From NCBI GenBank assembly GCA_036898135.1, contig CM072515.1, positions 24,582,194 to 24,646,193 on the forward strand: 64,000 nucleotides of DNA, read 5' to 3'. Shown piece by piece: positions 33,905 to 45,223 of this stretch. The notes below the pieces were generated by a model. It saw only the letters and a list, made by a program, of their open reading frames with translations, was not told the DNA's origin and searched no databases. Position 1 is the first letter of the stretch. Every line of letters starts with the position of its first letter. The DNA is from Oncomelania hupensis. Taxonomy: Eukaryota; Mollusca; Gastropoda; Littorinimorpha; Pomatiopsidae. Both the position numbers and the translations under genes were made by a program.

Positions 33905-34007
33905 ATGATGATGAGCTGTCATCGGTGGGAGTGTTGGAAGTGGTTTCAGCACGAACTAAGAACCACGTGGACTGTATCAGGAAGCAAAACACAAGCTTCA
34001 AAGTCAT
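28732..34007 (-). CDS. Cys-loop ligand-gated ion channel subunit, nicotinic-receptor-like, divergent (six exons, complete)
   Basis: Complete 489-residue subunit of a pentameric Cys-loop channel at the plasma membrane. Six exons, all introns phase 0: 33,705-34,007; 32,626-32,883; 31,885-32,067; 30,996-31,160; 30,170-30,361; 28,732-29,100. Order: signal peptide (about 1-20), microsatellite-encoded Ser/Ala tract (31-53), ligand-binding domain, Cys-loop CDLNHSHFPYDTQHC (196-210, the canonical 13 residues between cysteines), M1 (about 274-297), M2 (304-326), M3 (337-360), intracellular loop (361-458), M4 (about 462-486). SGEK before M2 gives Glu at -1', as in cation channels; position 9' is Val, not the usual Leu, and Glu is kept at 20'. 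Odd: no vicinal Cys pair (non-alpha type), loop A reads WIPS instead of WxPD, and the loop B Trp is absent. The ligand is unknown; acetylcholine binding of the classical kind looks unlikely. Confidence 0.93.
29314..29623. mobile_element. hAT-type MITE with 8-bp target-site duplication
   Basis: 310 bp in the last intron of the Cys-loop channel gene. Ends CAGTGGCGTTGCTAGGG and CCCCTAGCTACGCCACTG are inverted repeats. GATGCTAG stands on both sides (29,306-29,313 and 29,624-29,631), the 8-bp duplication of hAT elements. No ORF. Confidence 0.9.
29857..29957. repeat. (GAC)n/(GAA)n microsatellite
   Basis: CGA/GAC units turn into about 27 GAA units. Confidence 0.96.
30170..30361 (-). CDS. Cys-loop channel exon 5 (M2 and M3)
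   Basis: 64 codons, acceptor actttttag, donor GTTAGG. M2 is VSFLVSIFVSTSVFVTYFTE; M3 is LLLGVIGQSLLVFLATIFVM. Confidence 0.94.
30838..30991. repeat. imperfect (GAT/GAC)n in channel intron 4
   Basis: ATG/ACG/AAT triplets, ending a few bases from the exon 4 donor. Confidence 0.85.
30996..31160 (-). CDS. Cys-loop channel exon 4 (pre-M1 and M1)
   Basis: 55 codons, acceptor cgttgtag, donor GTACAT. TLKRKTSFYTSCLIMPMVL and SYLNSLVFLIPIQSGEK are the conserved pre-M1/M1 block ending at the M2 gate. Confidence 0.94.
31285..31345. repeat. 15-bp tandem repeat
   Basis: About four units of catagctgttgtcgt in channel intron 3. Confidence 0.85.
31640..31815 (+). repeat. GCGCTTTTCCAGCTC-type repeat fragment
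   Basis: atatcgcgctttatcagctc and later gggggccaggatctttcaag match the family. Confidence 0.6.
31885..32067 (-). CDS. Cys-loop channel exon 3 (Cys-loop)
   Basis: 61 codons, acceptor ctttctag, donor GTATCT. Carries the Cys-loop CDLNHSHFPYDTQHC followed by SLVVTTLSYF where nAChR alpha subunits have the loop B Trp. Confidence 0.93.
32626..32883 (-). CDS. Cys-loop channel exon 2 (ligand-binding domain, loops D and A)
   Basis: 86 codons, acceptor tttcatag-type (ttcatag), donor GTAGGC. Contains FSVAWRDVTLTWDPKDYDGV (loop D Trp kept) and LTWIPSIMILNAAEDYSNPL (loop A with Ser in place of Asp). Confidence 0.92.
32895..33175 (+). repeat. GCGCTTTTCCAGCTC-type repeat at the exon 2 acceptor
   Basis: Begins about a dozen bases from the exon 2 acceptor of the channel gene; contains aggatctttaaaatccgtgc and agacctcggtttacaccctc. 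Confidence 0.65.
33497..33678. repeat. imperfect (GAT)n in channel intron 1
   Basis: About 180 bases of GAT with GAC/AAT variants; gives the artificial poly-His and poly-Ile frames. Confidence 0.9.
33705..34007 (-). CDS. Cys-loop channel exon 1 (signal peptide, N-terminus)
   Basis: 101 codons from the ATG at 34,007; donor GTAGGT. MTLKLVFCFLIQSTWFLVRA is a good signal peptide; 11 Ser and a mostly Ala run follow, then LLATARLHEYLLQQP (N-terminal helix). Confidence 0.9.
33861..33914. repeat. coding (GCT)n(GAT)n microsatellite
   Basis: Read on the minus strand as TCA then GCA codons, it encodes the Ser/Ala tract right after the channel's signal peptide. Confidence 0.95.
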
Positions 34008-34009
34008 TT

Positions 34010-34636
34010 TGGACTGGATGAAATGTTCAAAACACAGGGGAATAATAAACTAAAATCAAAACCCGCTTACATCCTTTCATAGTCAAAACTGGAATAGTAC
34101 AGATTTGAGCGATATCTTAAACAATGCAATGACATTGTGATTTTCTCCATCCAACCACTGCAGGTAATGCAACCAAAGTATAAGCATGTTAATCTGTCAT
34201 CACATTTAGAACTGGCGTGTCACGTTTCCACTTAGGCCAAAATGAACAAAGCAAACAAAGCATCGCCCATTCCACTTAGTTGTATGCAATCACTTAACTA
34301 GCACAGTACCAAGGACGCATGGTGGGATTCTCCATTCTCACATCCAGTTTCTAATGTCTGGTATCCATAGGAGCCAAACAAAATTTAATACAGACACACA
34401 CACACACCCAAGGCACGCATACAAGTGCGCTCCCCCTTCTCCTAATCCCCATCCCCCTCATGCACACACCCTGTGCTTGACCAGGTATACATTATAATTA
34501 TATATATTTGTTATTACTCTGTTCTGTTTCGTAAAATGGTGACGTCTGTCGAGTTGTAAATGCATAGAAAATAATGTACATGTAAATGCACAGAAAACAA
34601 TCCGTTAAACCGTCTGATGCATGGCAAATACACAGC

Positions 34637-34704
<68 letters not shown>

Positions 34705-35235
34705 TTTGTATAGCGCGGTTTCTCGTTTGGTTTTTACGAGTCGAGCTCACCGCGCTTGACACGCTCTCACGCACACACACACATACACACAATTATATAC
34801 AGAAAACCTCTAGAGCCTAAAAACGTTAAAAAAAATACATAAATAAATTTTAAAAAAGATACCTGTACTCAGGTTTAAAAGGCATACAGAGTTAAAACAT
34901 GATACCAACATTTACAAAAATAGGCTCAAGAACATATTTACATACATGCATAAGGATCGTAAAAGGTTCAAAACATAAAGCAATAAGCACATTAAATGAC
35001 AATGGTAATACCAATAAGTACGGCAATTAAAACACACTATAAATAAATAAAACCGCAAGATCATGAACAAAACGCGTCATTCAATCCTCGGCGACGAACA
35101 TGCAAAATAACGGGAAAACAGCACTACAAACTCATTCATCACAAACTAGAAAACTTATGAAAAGAAAGACAGACGCATAGACAAGCATTCCCACACGCGC
35201 AACCAAACAAAGGCCAAGAACGCACGACCTTTCAA
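34010..35235. other. upstream spacer of the channel gene
   Basis: Contains an (AAT)n microsatellite at 34,637-34,703 followed by a gcgcggtttctcg block. No gene recognised. Confidence 0.6.
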
Positions 35236-35237
35236 TT

Positions 35238-36540
35238 GTGACGGTAGGTCTATTGTTGCTGGGCTCTGCACAATGGAATGCTATTACCCACTCGTCTATC
35301 GTCTGCGGAGATCGGCTAGTGTAATCACCCTATGACTAATCTTAATACATTTATATTTTAGCTCGGTCTTTGAGCGGATAGGGTTATAGAGATAGGGAGA
35401 AAATGGTAAAAGATTCACTGGCACACTAGCTCTCACACGGCTATGAAGCATAGGTAGTCCAGCCGCTTGTTAACAATATCACACATTTATTTCCTCTGCT
35501 CTATACATAATTCTCTAAACACTCTATTAACTTAAATGTCCAAATTCACTTCGAATAGTTAGTTCCTTGATGAGTCTAAGTTGCTACTGTTCTTGATATT
35601 TGCTACTGTCTCATCATTGGGCTATTTGTTCTGGTTGGCCTAACGTTCTTTTTCAGTAGAGTGGACTACCGCCCAGTCCTTCTAGATCAGTGTGTGTGCA
35701 ATTTTTCTTTAGCACTTAGCTGATTCGTTGAGGTGTGGTGATGGTGTCTCCTCCTTTGGTGTTGACTATTGGGCGATCGGAGCTCAGTGCTCGATGCTCC
35801 CCTGTAGGCCGAATGTCAGGGTCGATTCTTAGTGGTCTAATTCCTGCATTGGACCAACAAGCCTGCTCGTATGCAAAATATAAGACGAGTTTCTGCAACG
35901 CCTTGTTTAAAACGGGTGTGCAGAGCGTCTCACTGATGGCAGAAACAGCCCTCAGTAATCGCTCCACTTATACAAACAAGGGACGATCAACTTCTATGTC
36001 CGTGGTCCACTGGAATCTCCAACATAATTCCTATACATATACATACATCATGGCTAAACTAAACACATGGAGAAATAATTAACAATATACACATTCTCCG
36101 CTACAGCCACTAGTCTGCAATAATACACATAGGAGAAACAACAGGTGGACAGTATGGGTTACCTCGTGGTTTCAAAAACCGGTCGCGGGTCCGCTACGTG
36201 GTCACGCTAAGTTTTACAAACATTCACAATGATAAAACATGGCAAGACTTCACAAACATAATCCAACAATAATATCAATGAATCGCAATGAAACAAAAGA
36301 TTGTTATTTACCTTTTTGACAATGTCAGGCTGTGGCTATACTGCGATAAATGAATTTCACCCGTCACCTGCTTAGTCTTCAGCTAGAGAGATCTTTCAGC
36401 GTGTGTCCTACTTGGTTGAGATTCAGACAAAGACTGACTGTCTAAACCCTGTGGTCAAGCTAAAGCCCGCGAAAGTCTCGTGAGACCTGAGCGCCTCCTA
36501 TCGGTGGTGGCGGATATGGGTCAGCGGGATGAGGTCACTG
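35238..36540 (-). repeat. 1.3-kb dispersed repeat, possible solo LTR, copy 2
   Basis: Inverse of copy 1 (15,670-17,093), diverged by substitutions and indels; lacks the 66-bp duplication. Contains AATAAA on the minus strand near 35,490. Confidence 0.6.
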
Positions 36541-36580
36541 CCTACCTGAGCCAGAGTTAGCCTTACCTATGCTTAGACCA

Positions 36581-37157
36581 TTACATTACATTACATGATT
36601 ACTGCTTTAGGTCCAGCGGACTCTTCCGAGCCAAATCAGGACAGGACAACCCCTGATCCGCATAAAAGATCTGCTGAAACAACCCTAGTGGTAAAATTGA
36701 AAGCTCTCCACCAGCCAGTCACTTTACAATAAAGACATCCCACGCAGGGAACGCTAAGGCTGTACTCCAATTTATCGAACTCCCGTTTACAAAAACAAAA
36801 TAGAATACAAACATCATTATAAATTATCAACAAAATACATACATATAAAATGCCTACATTGCTAAATAATAACATCATAGGAAGCCCTAGTGACCACCTG
36901 GCAGAAAGCGTCTAATATTCCCAAGCTGATCCAACAGACCTCATACACAAATAAGGAGTCTTGTCCCGGAAGAGTTTTCAAGAGAAAAGGTAGGTGACTG
37001 GTCTAGCGAAGAAGAAGATAGTATAGCAGATTGATAGAACAGATCAGGAATGAGAAAGAGCAAATGAGAAAGACAGCGACAGTGGGAATTTAAAGCACTA
37101 AATTTCCAGAAAGTGGGGATACTATTTATTCTGAAACCCCCGGCACCCCAACGGTGG
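36581..37157 (-). mobile_element. variable-tail retroposon, copy 2, with 13-bp target-site duplication
   Basis: Tail (TAATG)n on the minus strand; TATGCTTAGACCA at 36,568-36,580 and 37,158-37,170. Confidence 0.88.
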
Positions 37158-37619
37158 TATGCTTAGACCAAACCTTTAACTTCTGTCGTCTTCTAGACAT
37201 CGACGTTAAGTTACACGGCTACAGCAGGATGAACAATTAAGGCGTCTTAATGCAGGGTCTAACTTGCCTCTCGTGAAACCAATGGTGAGATCATGCTGTC
37301 AGAAGAAGAACTGAGTTTTCTGGCTGGAGTGTAAACAGAGAGGAGATCAGCTATGTAAGATGGAGAAAAGTCAAAGAAAAGGTTGTAGACCAGTGTTGAG
37401 AACTTGTAATTAATACGAGCTTATATGGGCAGCCAGTGTAGAGATTTGAAAAGTGGAGTTGCGTGATCGCAGAGTTCTGGACCTTTTCAATTTTTCAATA
37501 AGAGATAAGAGAGGTAAATGAACATTGAGGTTTAACGTCTACATATTTATAGGTAGGTTGGCGTGTTTTTGTGTGTGAATAAAATTGTTGTAATACCGGT
37601 ACGACTTTGACCCACGGTA

Positions 37620-37970
37620 CCCAGCTCTACTAAGAAACATATGGCGGTGTTGCTGACGTAAAACAAAAACCTGATATCTACGCCAGACGCTACGGTCTGC
37701 AGTTCATCCCCATCTCTGTGCTTGGCATTAATGAACGCGCGAGCAGTCGGCCCGAGTATGAAGCGTCTTCTTCTTCTTCTTAATTAAATTTATGTCCCCG
37801 GACACATAGAGCGTATAGGGGACTTTATATAGTATGTGTATGAAGCGATCGGAGATTGCTGAATTTATTCGTGACAACGACCTGGACATCTTCGAATTCG
37901 TGCTGATCGAGACGAGGAGACCGGTGAGGAGGCCACGTGTGCAGACTTAACACCAGAGGCCTAGAAACCG
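37620..37970 (+). pseudogene. LINE endonuclease relic with a 72-base insertion
   Basis: SEIAEFIRDNDLDIF (37,849 on) and, one frame away, DEETGEEATCADLTPEA resemble the APE endonuclease start of CR1/L2-like LINEs; the stretch before the insertion has PDIYARRYGLQFIPISVLG. Frameshifts and stops make it dead. Confidence 0.5.
37766..37837 (+). mobile_element. 72-base insertion with 10-bp target-site duplication
   Basis: Starts with (TCT)n, then holds gtcccc and ggggac as a small hairpin. GTATGAAGCG at 37,756-37,765 and 37,838-37,847. Confidence 0.75.
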
Positions 37971-38423
37971 AGTCGTGACATAGGCCCTACATGCATGCAT
38001 TATTCTAATCAATGGATCAACCAACCAGCAAAGAAATTGATCAAAGCAATGCAATTTCCCTTAAAGCAATTAATGCATTGTATTCCTCACGCACACACGC
38101 ACAAATAAACATTTCACACACACACCCATACACACACACACACACACACAGCGGAAAATATTACATGATCATAGGTATAAGGAAAATAGCCCGCTGGACC
38201 TAAAGCAATAATCTTGTATTGTATAAGGAAAATAGCATTCAGTGAAACCTAGGGAACATATTAAGGAAATCAAGGATCCAGGCTACCCCTAGAATAATCC
38301 TGCATCTTTGACACTTTCGATTTTTCTACTAGTTTTTTTTTTAACTATACTCACTTTCCAACTATGCAATACAATACAACCAATACAAAATTAAATACTA
38401 TTTATCAAGTTTTAATTCCAGTG

Positions 38424-38588
38424 TTAATCTGTCGCTGTGATTATCTGTCCATATGTTTATCTGTCCAGTGATTATTTGTCCCTGTGTTTATCTGTCCAGT
38501 GATTATCTGTCCCTGTATTTATCTGACGCGTGATTAAGTGTCTGTGTTTAAGGGTCGCGTGATTATCTGTCGTGTGTTTAAATGTCGG
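38424..38588. repeat. degenerate minisatellite, alternating 16-18-mers
   Basis: gtgattatctgtcc alternates with tgtgtttatctgtcc for about ten units. Confidence 0.8.
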
Positions 38589-38589
38589 C

Positions 38590-38990
38590 ACACCGACCAA
38601 ATTTACGTGGCATATCTAGCATCAAAGAATCAAAAGTTCAATATCAATAACTTAGGAAGAGAGTTTGCTGACCCTGTGACCTTGATTATAAAGTGAAGTC
38701 ATTCATTTATTCATTGATCATTTTCGATATTTCATGACCATACACCATCCTACCAAGCTTGGTTGTGTTAGATAAAATAGGTTGTGGGAAATTAAGATAA
38801 AACAGGTTGTGAGAAATTAATGGATCCACTTGCAAGTTTGCACAGACTGATGGAAGGTGGACGTATGGGCAGACAAATATACGAAAAAGTTTTTTTTTAA
38901 AACATTTTAAATATAATTTTGGGACTATTTAGGACTCATCTCGCGCAGATTTGCCAACATCTGATTTTTTTAAATCATGTTAGTCACTAA
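38590..38990 (+). repeat. GACCTTGA-rich repeat, 3' half
   Basis: accctgtgaccttgattata, then caccatcctaccaagcttgg and ggactatttaggactcatct. Confidence 0.75.
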
Positions 38991-39192
38991 AACTCATGTA
39001 GCAAATAGCTTGGTAAGAATTACATAATAAATCATATTTGTTCGAAATTACCTCATTACTCCTAATGGAACAATGGAAAATGCATTTTCCTTATTTACAA
39101 TTCACAGAACAAAATCAATAAGGCAGTGAAAAACGAATTGGAAGTCCATTGTGAAGTTGCAAGCCCAAAACCAATGTGAAGTGTTTTCTAAA

Positions 39193-39545
39193 TACTGGTT
39201 TTGATCCTACGGCATAATGGTATTTGTTCAATTTGGCCAAAAGCAAATGATTGGGGAAAATAAAATAAAAAAATATGGAAATAAATTCAAATGTATTTCC
39301 AAATACTTACTAACATAGCTGAAAAACTAGAAGGGCTAACCCCACATGCGGACTGACCGAAGTTTCTTAATACTGGTTTTGATCCAAGGGCATACTGGTG
39401 TTTGTTCAGTTTGGCCAAAAGCAAATGATTGACAAAAATAAAATTAAAAAATATGGAAATAAATTCAAATGTATTTCTAAATGCTTACTAACATTTCTGG
39501 AAAACTAAAAGGGCTAAGCCCACAGACGGACTGATTGAAGTTTTA
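39193..39545. repeat. tandem duplication, about 178-bp unit
   Basis: tactggttttgatcc and ggccaaaagcaaatgattg recur 178 bases apart, about 90% alike by eye. A GACCTTGA-family 3' end follows at 39,545-39,665. Confidence 0.8.
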
Positions 39546-40010
39546 AAAAAACACAAATTGGACTATTTCAGACTCATTTAGCTCAGATTGGCAAAAATCT
39601 AGAAATAGCTTTTTGGGTGCTAATACATAGCCTCACATTACTACACTCATTCTAGTCAAAAAGCATTTTCACAAGTGCTATTTTTGCTGCGACTGTTCTC
39701 TCTTGATTTTATCCTACAGAAGCCAGATGAAAATGGAACGATTGATCACTTCTTTATCTTTCTGGAAGCCAAAATTTATCAATATCGGTTCAGCCAAGTT
39801 TGATAAAGTGCAAATTGTTGTTAGAAAATGAAAAAGTGCAAATATAAATTAGGTAAAAGGTTGATGAGGTAAAGTATCTGCATACAAATAATATAAATCT
39901 GTCAAATCATTTGTGTGATAATTCTAAAAATGTGCTGTGAACAGAAAAGTCATATTGTGACAGTCCAATTGAGTGATCAATGGCCCGATCGACACTGAAC
40001 GATTGGCCCT

Positions 40011-40614
40011 AGTTAGTTAGTTATTGCTTACAGGGTCCAGCGGACTGCAAAGAGCCAAATCAGGACCACAAAATCAAGACCACAACTTCACTGAAAGAGG
40101 ACTCGCCCCTGATTCGCATAAAAGATCTGCCGAAACAACCCTAGTGGTAACACTGAAGGCACTTCACCAGCCGGTCACTTAACAACAAAGACATCCCACG
40201 CAGGGGACACTGAGGCTATAGTTTAATTTATCGAATCCCCGTTTACAAAAACAAAATACAATACAAACATCATTATAAAATATCAACAAAACACATACGT
40301 ATAAAAGGCCTACATTGCCAAATAATAACATCATAGGAAGCCCCAGTGACTGCCTGGCAGAAAGCGTCCAATATTCCCAAGCTGATCCAACAGACATCAC
40401 ACACAAATGAAGAGTTTTGTCCTGGAAGAGTTTTCAAGAAAAAAGGTAGGTCACTGGTCTAGCGAAGAAGAAGATAGTATAGTAGATTGATAGAACAGAG
40501 TAGGAATGAGAAAGAACAAAGGAGAAAGACAGCGACAGTGGGAATTTAAAGCACTAAATTTCCAGAGAGTGGGGATACTATTTATACTGAAACCCCCGAC
40601 ACTCCCACGGGGGA
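40011..40614 (-). mobile_element. variable-tail retroposon, copy 3
   Basis: Tail (CTAA)n on the minus strand. GATTGGCCCT at 40,001-40,010 and GATTGACCCT at 40,615-40,624 form a target-site duplication with one mismatch. Confidence 0.82.
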
Positions 40615-40947
40615 GATTGACCCTAAGTTAAAGTACCTGTTACAGAATGCCAAAAACCATCAAATCGGTCCAGTCATTTTTGAGATATAGAGCAAAACAC
40701 TGTTAGCAAGGAATTGATCCCACCGAACTTGACATTTGAAGTAGAGCAAATATTATGGGAGACTGGTCACTAATCTAGGTAATGTATATATGAAGTTGCG
40801 TTAAAATCGTCAGTGTTTAGCGGTTGGACTGACCAACCAACCGTTCTGATTATTTAAAAATCTAGGATGTATATTCTTTAAAAATCTAGGATGTATATTA
40901 CAAAAACTATATAAAACTGTAGTATGTGCAAGATGGATATCCGAATT

Positions 40948-41397
40948 ACATTACATTTCTTTATATTATTATTGCTTTAGGTCCAGCGGACTCTTCCGAG
41001 CCAAATCAGGACCGGACAACCCCTGATCCGCATAAAAGATCTGCTGAAACAACCCTAGTGGTAAAACCGAAAACTCTCCACTAGCCAGTCACTTTACAAT
41101 AAAGACATCCCACGCAGGGGACGGCTGGGGCTTCACCCCAACTTATCGAACCCCCGTTTACAAAAACAAAATAGAATACAAACATCATTATAAATTATCA
41201 ACAAAACACATACATATAAAATGCCTACATTGCTAAATAATAACATCATAGGAAGCCCTAGTGACCACCTGGCAGAAAGCGTCCAATATTCCCAAGCTGA
41301 TCCAACAGACCTCATACACAAATAAGGAGTCTTGTCCTGAAGAGTTTTCAAGAAAAAAGGTAGGAGACTGGTCTAGCAAAGAAGGCGATAGTATAGC
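40948..41397 (-). mobile_element. variable-tail retroposon, copy 4, 5'-truncated, 17-bp target-site duplication
   Basis: AGATGGATATCCGAATT at 40,931-40,947 and 41,398-41,414. Tail is (AAT)n-like on the minus strand. Nearly identical to copy 2 in the shared part. Confidence 0.9.
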
Positions 41398-41705
41398 AGA
41401 TGGATATCCGAATTGCATACAATTCTGCAGGATTAAGTCTCTGACCTAGGCTTTATTCTTGAAAAGAAAAAAAAAAGAAGAATATATTACTTTTGTTTAG
41501 ATTTATTGTACATGTGTTAAACTCTAGGCCCGAGGCCCGAGAGGTCTTTACCGGCGTACAATTATATCCGGCCTGTGAGAGAATTTATTGGCCCTGCGAT
41601 ATAAAGTGCAAATCAAGTTCCCTTAATTAGCAGCCTTGCCAAACAATAGGCTATCTCAAAGCGTTCTCGTTTGGATCGGAATAAGCGAACATAACATTTG
41701 TGTAG

Positions 41706-42330
41706 TGAGTAGGAGCCATTGTATCAAACAATGGGTCCCGATAGGAAGTCCTCTTCAGGATCGTACAAACAACTGCTGCCTTTACAAGGTTGAAGCCCAT
41801 TTGGAAAGAGAGGACCATCAGCCTACATTCCAAGGTAAGGCTGCAGCGCTCCCTTGTTATCTCCATCTTCCTATACGCTTGCAAAACATGGACCCTCACA
41901 GCAGATCTACAACGAAGAATACAAAGCATGGAGATGAGGTGCTACAGAAGACTCGATCCTGGGCATTTCCTATACCCAGCACAACACCAACAACGAAATC
42001 CGACAGACCATCACACAAGCCATTGGACAACATGATGATATGCTCACAGTGGTGAAGAAACGGGAACTCCGATGGTATGGCCACGTCACCAGATCATCAG
42101 GTTTTGCAAAGACCATCCTGCAAGGCACGGTGCAAGGAGGCCGAAGATGAAGGGGACAGAAAAAGAGGTGGGAGGACAACATGCTAGAATGGACTGGCTT
42201 GACACTGAGCAAAGCCATCAGGGTTGCTGAGGACAGAGTAAGATGGAGTACGCTGGTTAAACGATCATCTGTGGTGCCCCTATGACCTTCGAGTTACGGG
42301 ATAAGATAGGATATGACAGTATAGGATAGT
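41706..42330 (+). mobile_element. LINE 3' fragment, copy 5 (plus strand)
   Basis: Starts at taggagccattgtatcaaac, runs through RTISLHSKVRLQRSLVISIF and ends in ataagataggatatgacagt-type tail. Several frameshifts. Confidence 0.85.
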
Positions 42331-43490
42331 ATATTGAGTAGATGTTCATCGTTCAGTTTTTATTATTGAATGTTGTTTATTGAATGTTTATCCTGTTTGT
42401 GTGATTTGAGTTTTGGCCCTCTGAGCGATTGAGTTTGACAACCTCTGTAACAGAGAATGAAAGGGAAGTAAAAAAACAACAAACAAACAAAACTTTTCAG
42501 CAGAAGCTTGGCTGAAAAAGGTGAACAATATTTTTTAACAGGGAATTAAGTTCTGAAGCACAAAGAATTGTAAAAGCACAGTTGTTTTATAAGTGGATAC
42601 CCAAAGACTACAAGTACATAAATAGACAGAGGAATAATTTATTATGTGCTGCTTGTATTTTTAAATGAAAAGAAACACAGCATTATAATATTTTGTACAG
42701 TTTTGTTTTAATTTCACATGGGACAAACACCGTCTTGTTGGATTGTTGTAAAATGGATCACATCAATGTTCCAAATGAAATCATCTTGATCTTTTCATTG
42801 ACATACATCCAAAATATTCTTTTATTCAGATTTGCTTTAAAAATGAAACTTGTAACTATCTTTTAAAACTGTTAGGGATTCAATGTGATCAATGTGAAAC
42901 AAGACACAAAATACTAGACAACTATCAAAGCTTGTACAAAGATGACTCAGTTGTTGGTTTTTAAGTAAGAATTAATACTGCCTAGTTGGGAGGTCTGATA
43001 AATAAAAAATTAATACTGTCAAAGTGTACACATGATTATTATCCGTATATTGCAATAATTTTTCACACGTCTACATAAAAAAGCATTATATCACACTCTT
43101 GAAAAACAACACATTTCAGTTTTCATGCCTAAATAAATTTTCTAAATATATATTTAAAATAAAAGATGCTTCAACAAACAATAATAAAATTAAAATAAAG
43201 TGTAAATCATTTTGTGAACACGTGAGCAAATGGATTCAATGTTTATTTGCACTCTAATGAATAAAAGTGAGTTATCTCCAAGATTAGCATATCACTTTCA
43301 TTGACTGTTTCTGCTTATTTCTACAACACACATTTGTAGGATGAATATCTGGGAAATGTAACCTCGCGCAGGATTATTGCATCATGCAACATCACAAATA
43401 AAATGATGTGCCATACATGTATAAAACAAGTCAAACAAAATATAGAATGTATAATGACAAACACAACAAACCGTGGAGGATTCATGTTTT
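42331..43490. other. intergenic, nothing recognised
   Basis: Very AT-rich sequence with no supported feature. Confidence 0.5.
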
Positions 43491-43496
43491 TAGTTA

Positions 43497-43915
43497 GTTA
43501 GTTAGTTATTCATTGCTTACAGGGTCCAGCAGACTGCAAAGAGCCGAATCAGTACCACAAAATCAGGACCACAACTTGGTTAAAAAAGGACTAACCCCTG
43601 ATCCGTGTAAAAGATCTGCTGAAACAAACCTAATGGTAACACCGAAGGCACTCCACCAGCCGGTCACTTTACATTAAAGGCATCCAACGCAGGGGACGCT
43701 CAGGATATAATCTAATTTATCGAAACCCCCGTTTACAAAAACAAAATAGAATACAAACATCATTATAAAATATCAACAAAACACATACATATAAAATGCC
43801 TACATTGTTAAATAGTAATATCATAGGAAGCCCTAGTGACCATTTGGCAGAAAGTGTCCAATATTCCCAAGCTGATCCAACAGATCTCATACACAAATGA
43901 GGAGTTTTTGTTACT
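43497..43915 (-). mobile_element. variable-tail retroposon, copy 5, 5'-truncated
   Basis: Tail (CTAA)n on the minus strand, as in copy 3; body ends at gatctcatacacaaatgagg. Confidence 0.75.
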
Positions 43916-44939
43916 CGTGCAACAGACACAAAGAAGACTTTATGCAACAAAACAAAAACAAAACTATAATGCGTCATAACAAAAAAGAAGATTGTAAATG
44001 AAAATAAAACTGAAAACACAATGAATGAAAGCTTTGCCAGAAACCTCAAAATAATCAACATTTTAAACAGTTATAACTGGAACTTGCAGTTGCTCTCAAA
44101 GAGCGGAAGGTAGAAAACATTTCCGTAACAGCAGTCACTTTGACGTAGACATATGGTTAATCAAAATCACAGCTTTTGGAAGAAAGAAATAAATGCATCA
44201 ACAAAATTCAAAAACAAATTCTCGACTTTTAATCACGTCGGAATGTATGAATATTAAAAGGTAAATACGATGAAAATATCACAACTATGTAGCAAAACTA
44301 AATGGCAAGGATTGATGGTTGGAAGTGTCTTCTATTAAAAAAACAGCACCAAATTTATACATTTAATGTTAAAAAAAAAATTAAAAAAAGAAAGAAAAGT
44401 AAAAGAAGCCTAACTAGCCTTAGCAGTCCACACAGAAAAATGAATTCTGTGAGCATTTTGTTATTGACACACATTACAAGAACTTGGATTGTATTTTCAG
44501 AAAGGTGGTGGCAAGAATTATTGTTAACATAATTAAAAACAAGGACACACACACACACACACAAATTAATACACCATCCATTGCATGGATGGAAGGAAAA
44601 ATAGACTTAGTATATTCATCAAAACCATGCTTTCTTTTTTTTAAACTTCACAGCTTGAGTTTTACAACTTCACAATCAAATGATGTGTGAAAACTAATAA
44701 TATGCTTCAATAATGCAACAAATAACCAAATATTCTCAATAACTGTAAACTATACAAATGGATGATTTGTTTTAAATACAGACCAGTTACCACTAGAAGT
44801 GTTGGGATTTTTTTTTTATACACTTGCTTAGATTTTTTTCAACATTGTCACAGATTTCTTGAAAACAAAGGCAAATGTTAATAGTCAGGTGACGTAAAGA
44901 AATCCTGTGGCAAAGAGCCAGCTTCATGCTGGTTGGCGT
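43916..44939. other. spacer and probable 3' UTR of the dynein gene
   Basis: No gene. The part nearest 44,939 is the dynein 3' untranslated region; its end is not clear. Confidence 0.45.
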
Positions 44940-45223
44940 CTACTTGATGTCGCAGAGCAGGCCCACACCACGCAGAGTCCAGTAGTCGGGGGTCTTGTTG
45001 GTCTTGAGCATAAGTGGGAAGATGTAGGTCAGGTCAGTCCTGTTGGGTTTCTTGTAGACAGGGCACTCGTACAGGTTCACGGAGCGTTGTTTCTCCTGGT
45101 TGGTGGCTGTCACATGGACCACAGGCAGTTGGGTGTACAGAACCTTGGCCGTGGGCTCAATCAGGCGAGCATTACGTCGTTCCCAACCAGCACCATCCAG
45201 AAATAGGCCGTAGATGTACACAC
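44940..45223 (-). CDS. dynein heavy chain terminal exon 24
   Basis: Phase 1 to stop. Acceptor ttctgccag. Contains [38 protein letters not shown] and the terminal [11 protein letters not shown] followed by TAG at 44,940-44,942. Confidence 0.97.

Noticed and set aside
36636..36878. recurrent 70-110-codon frames (YVCVLLIIYNDVCILFCFCK type) at 36.7, 40.2, 41.2 and 43.8 kb
   Set aside because: They recur because the same retroposon recurs; the frame is broken differently in each copy.
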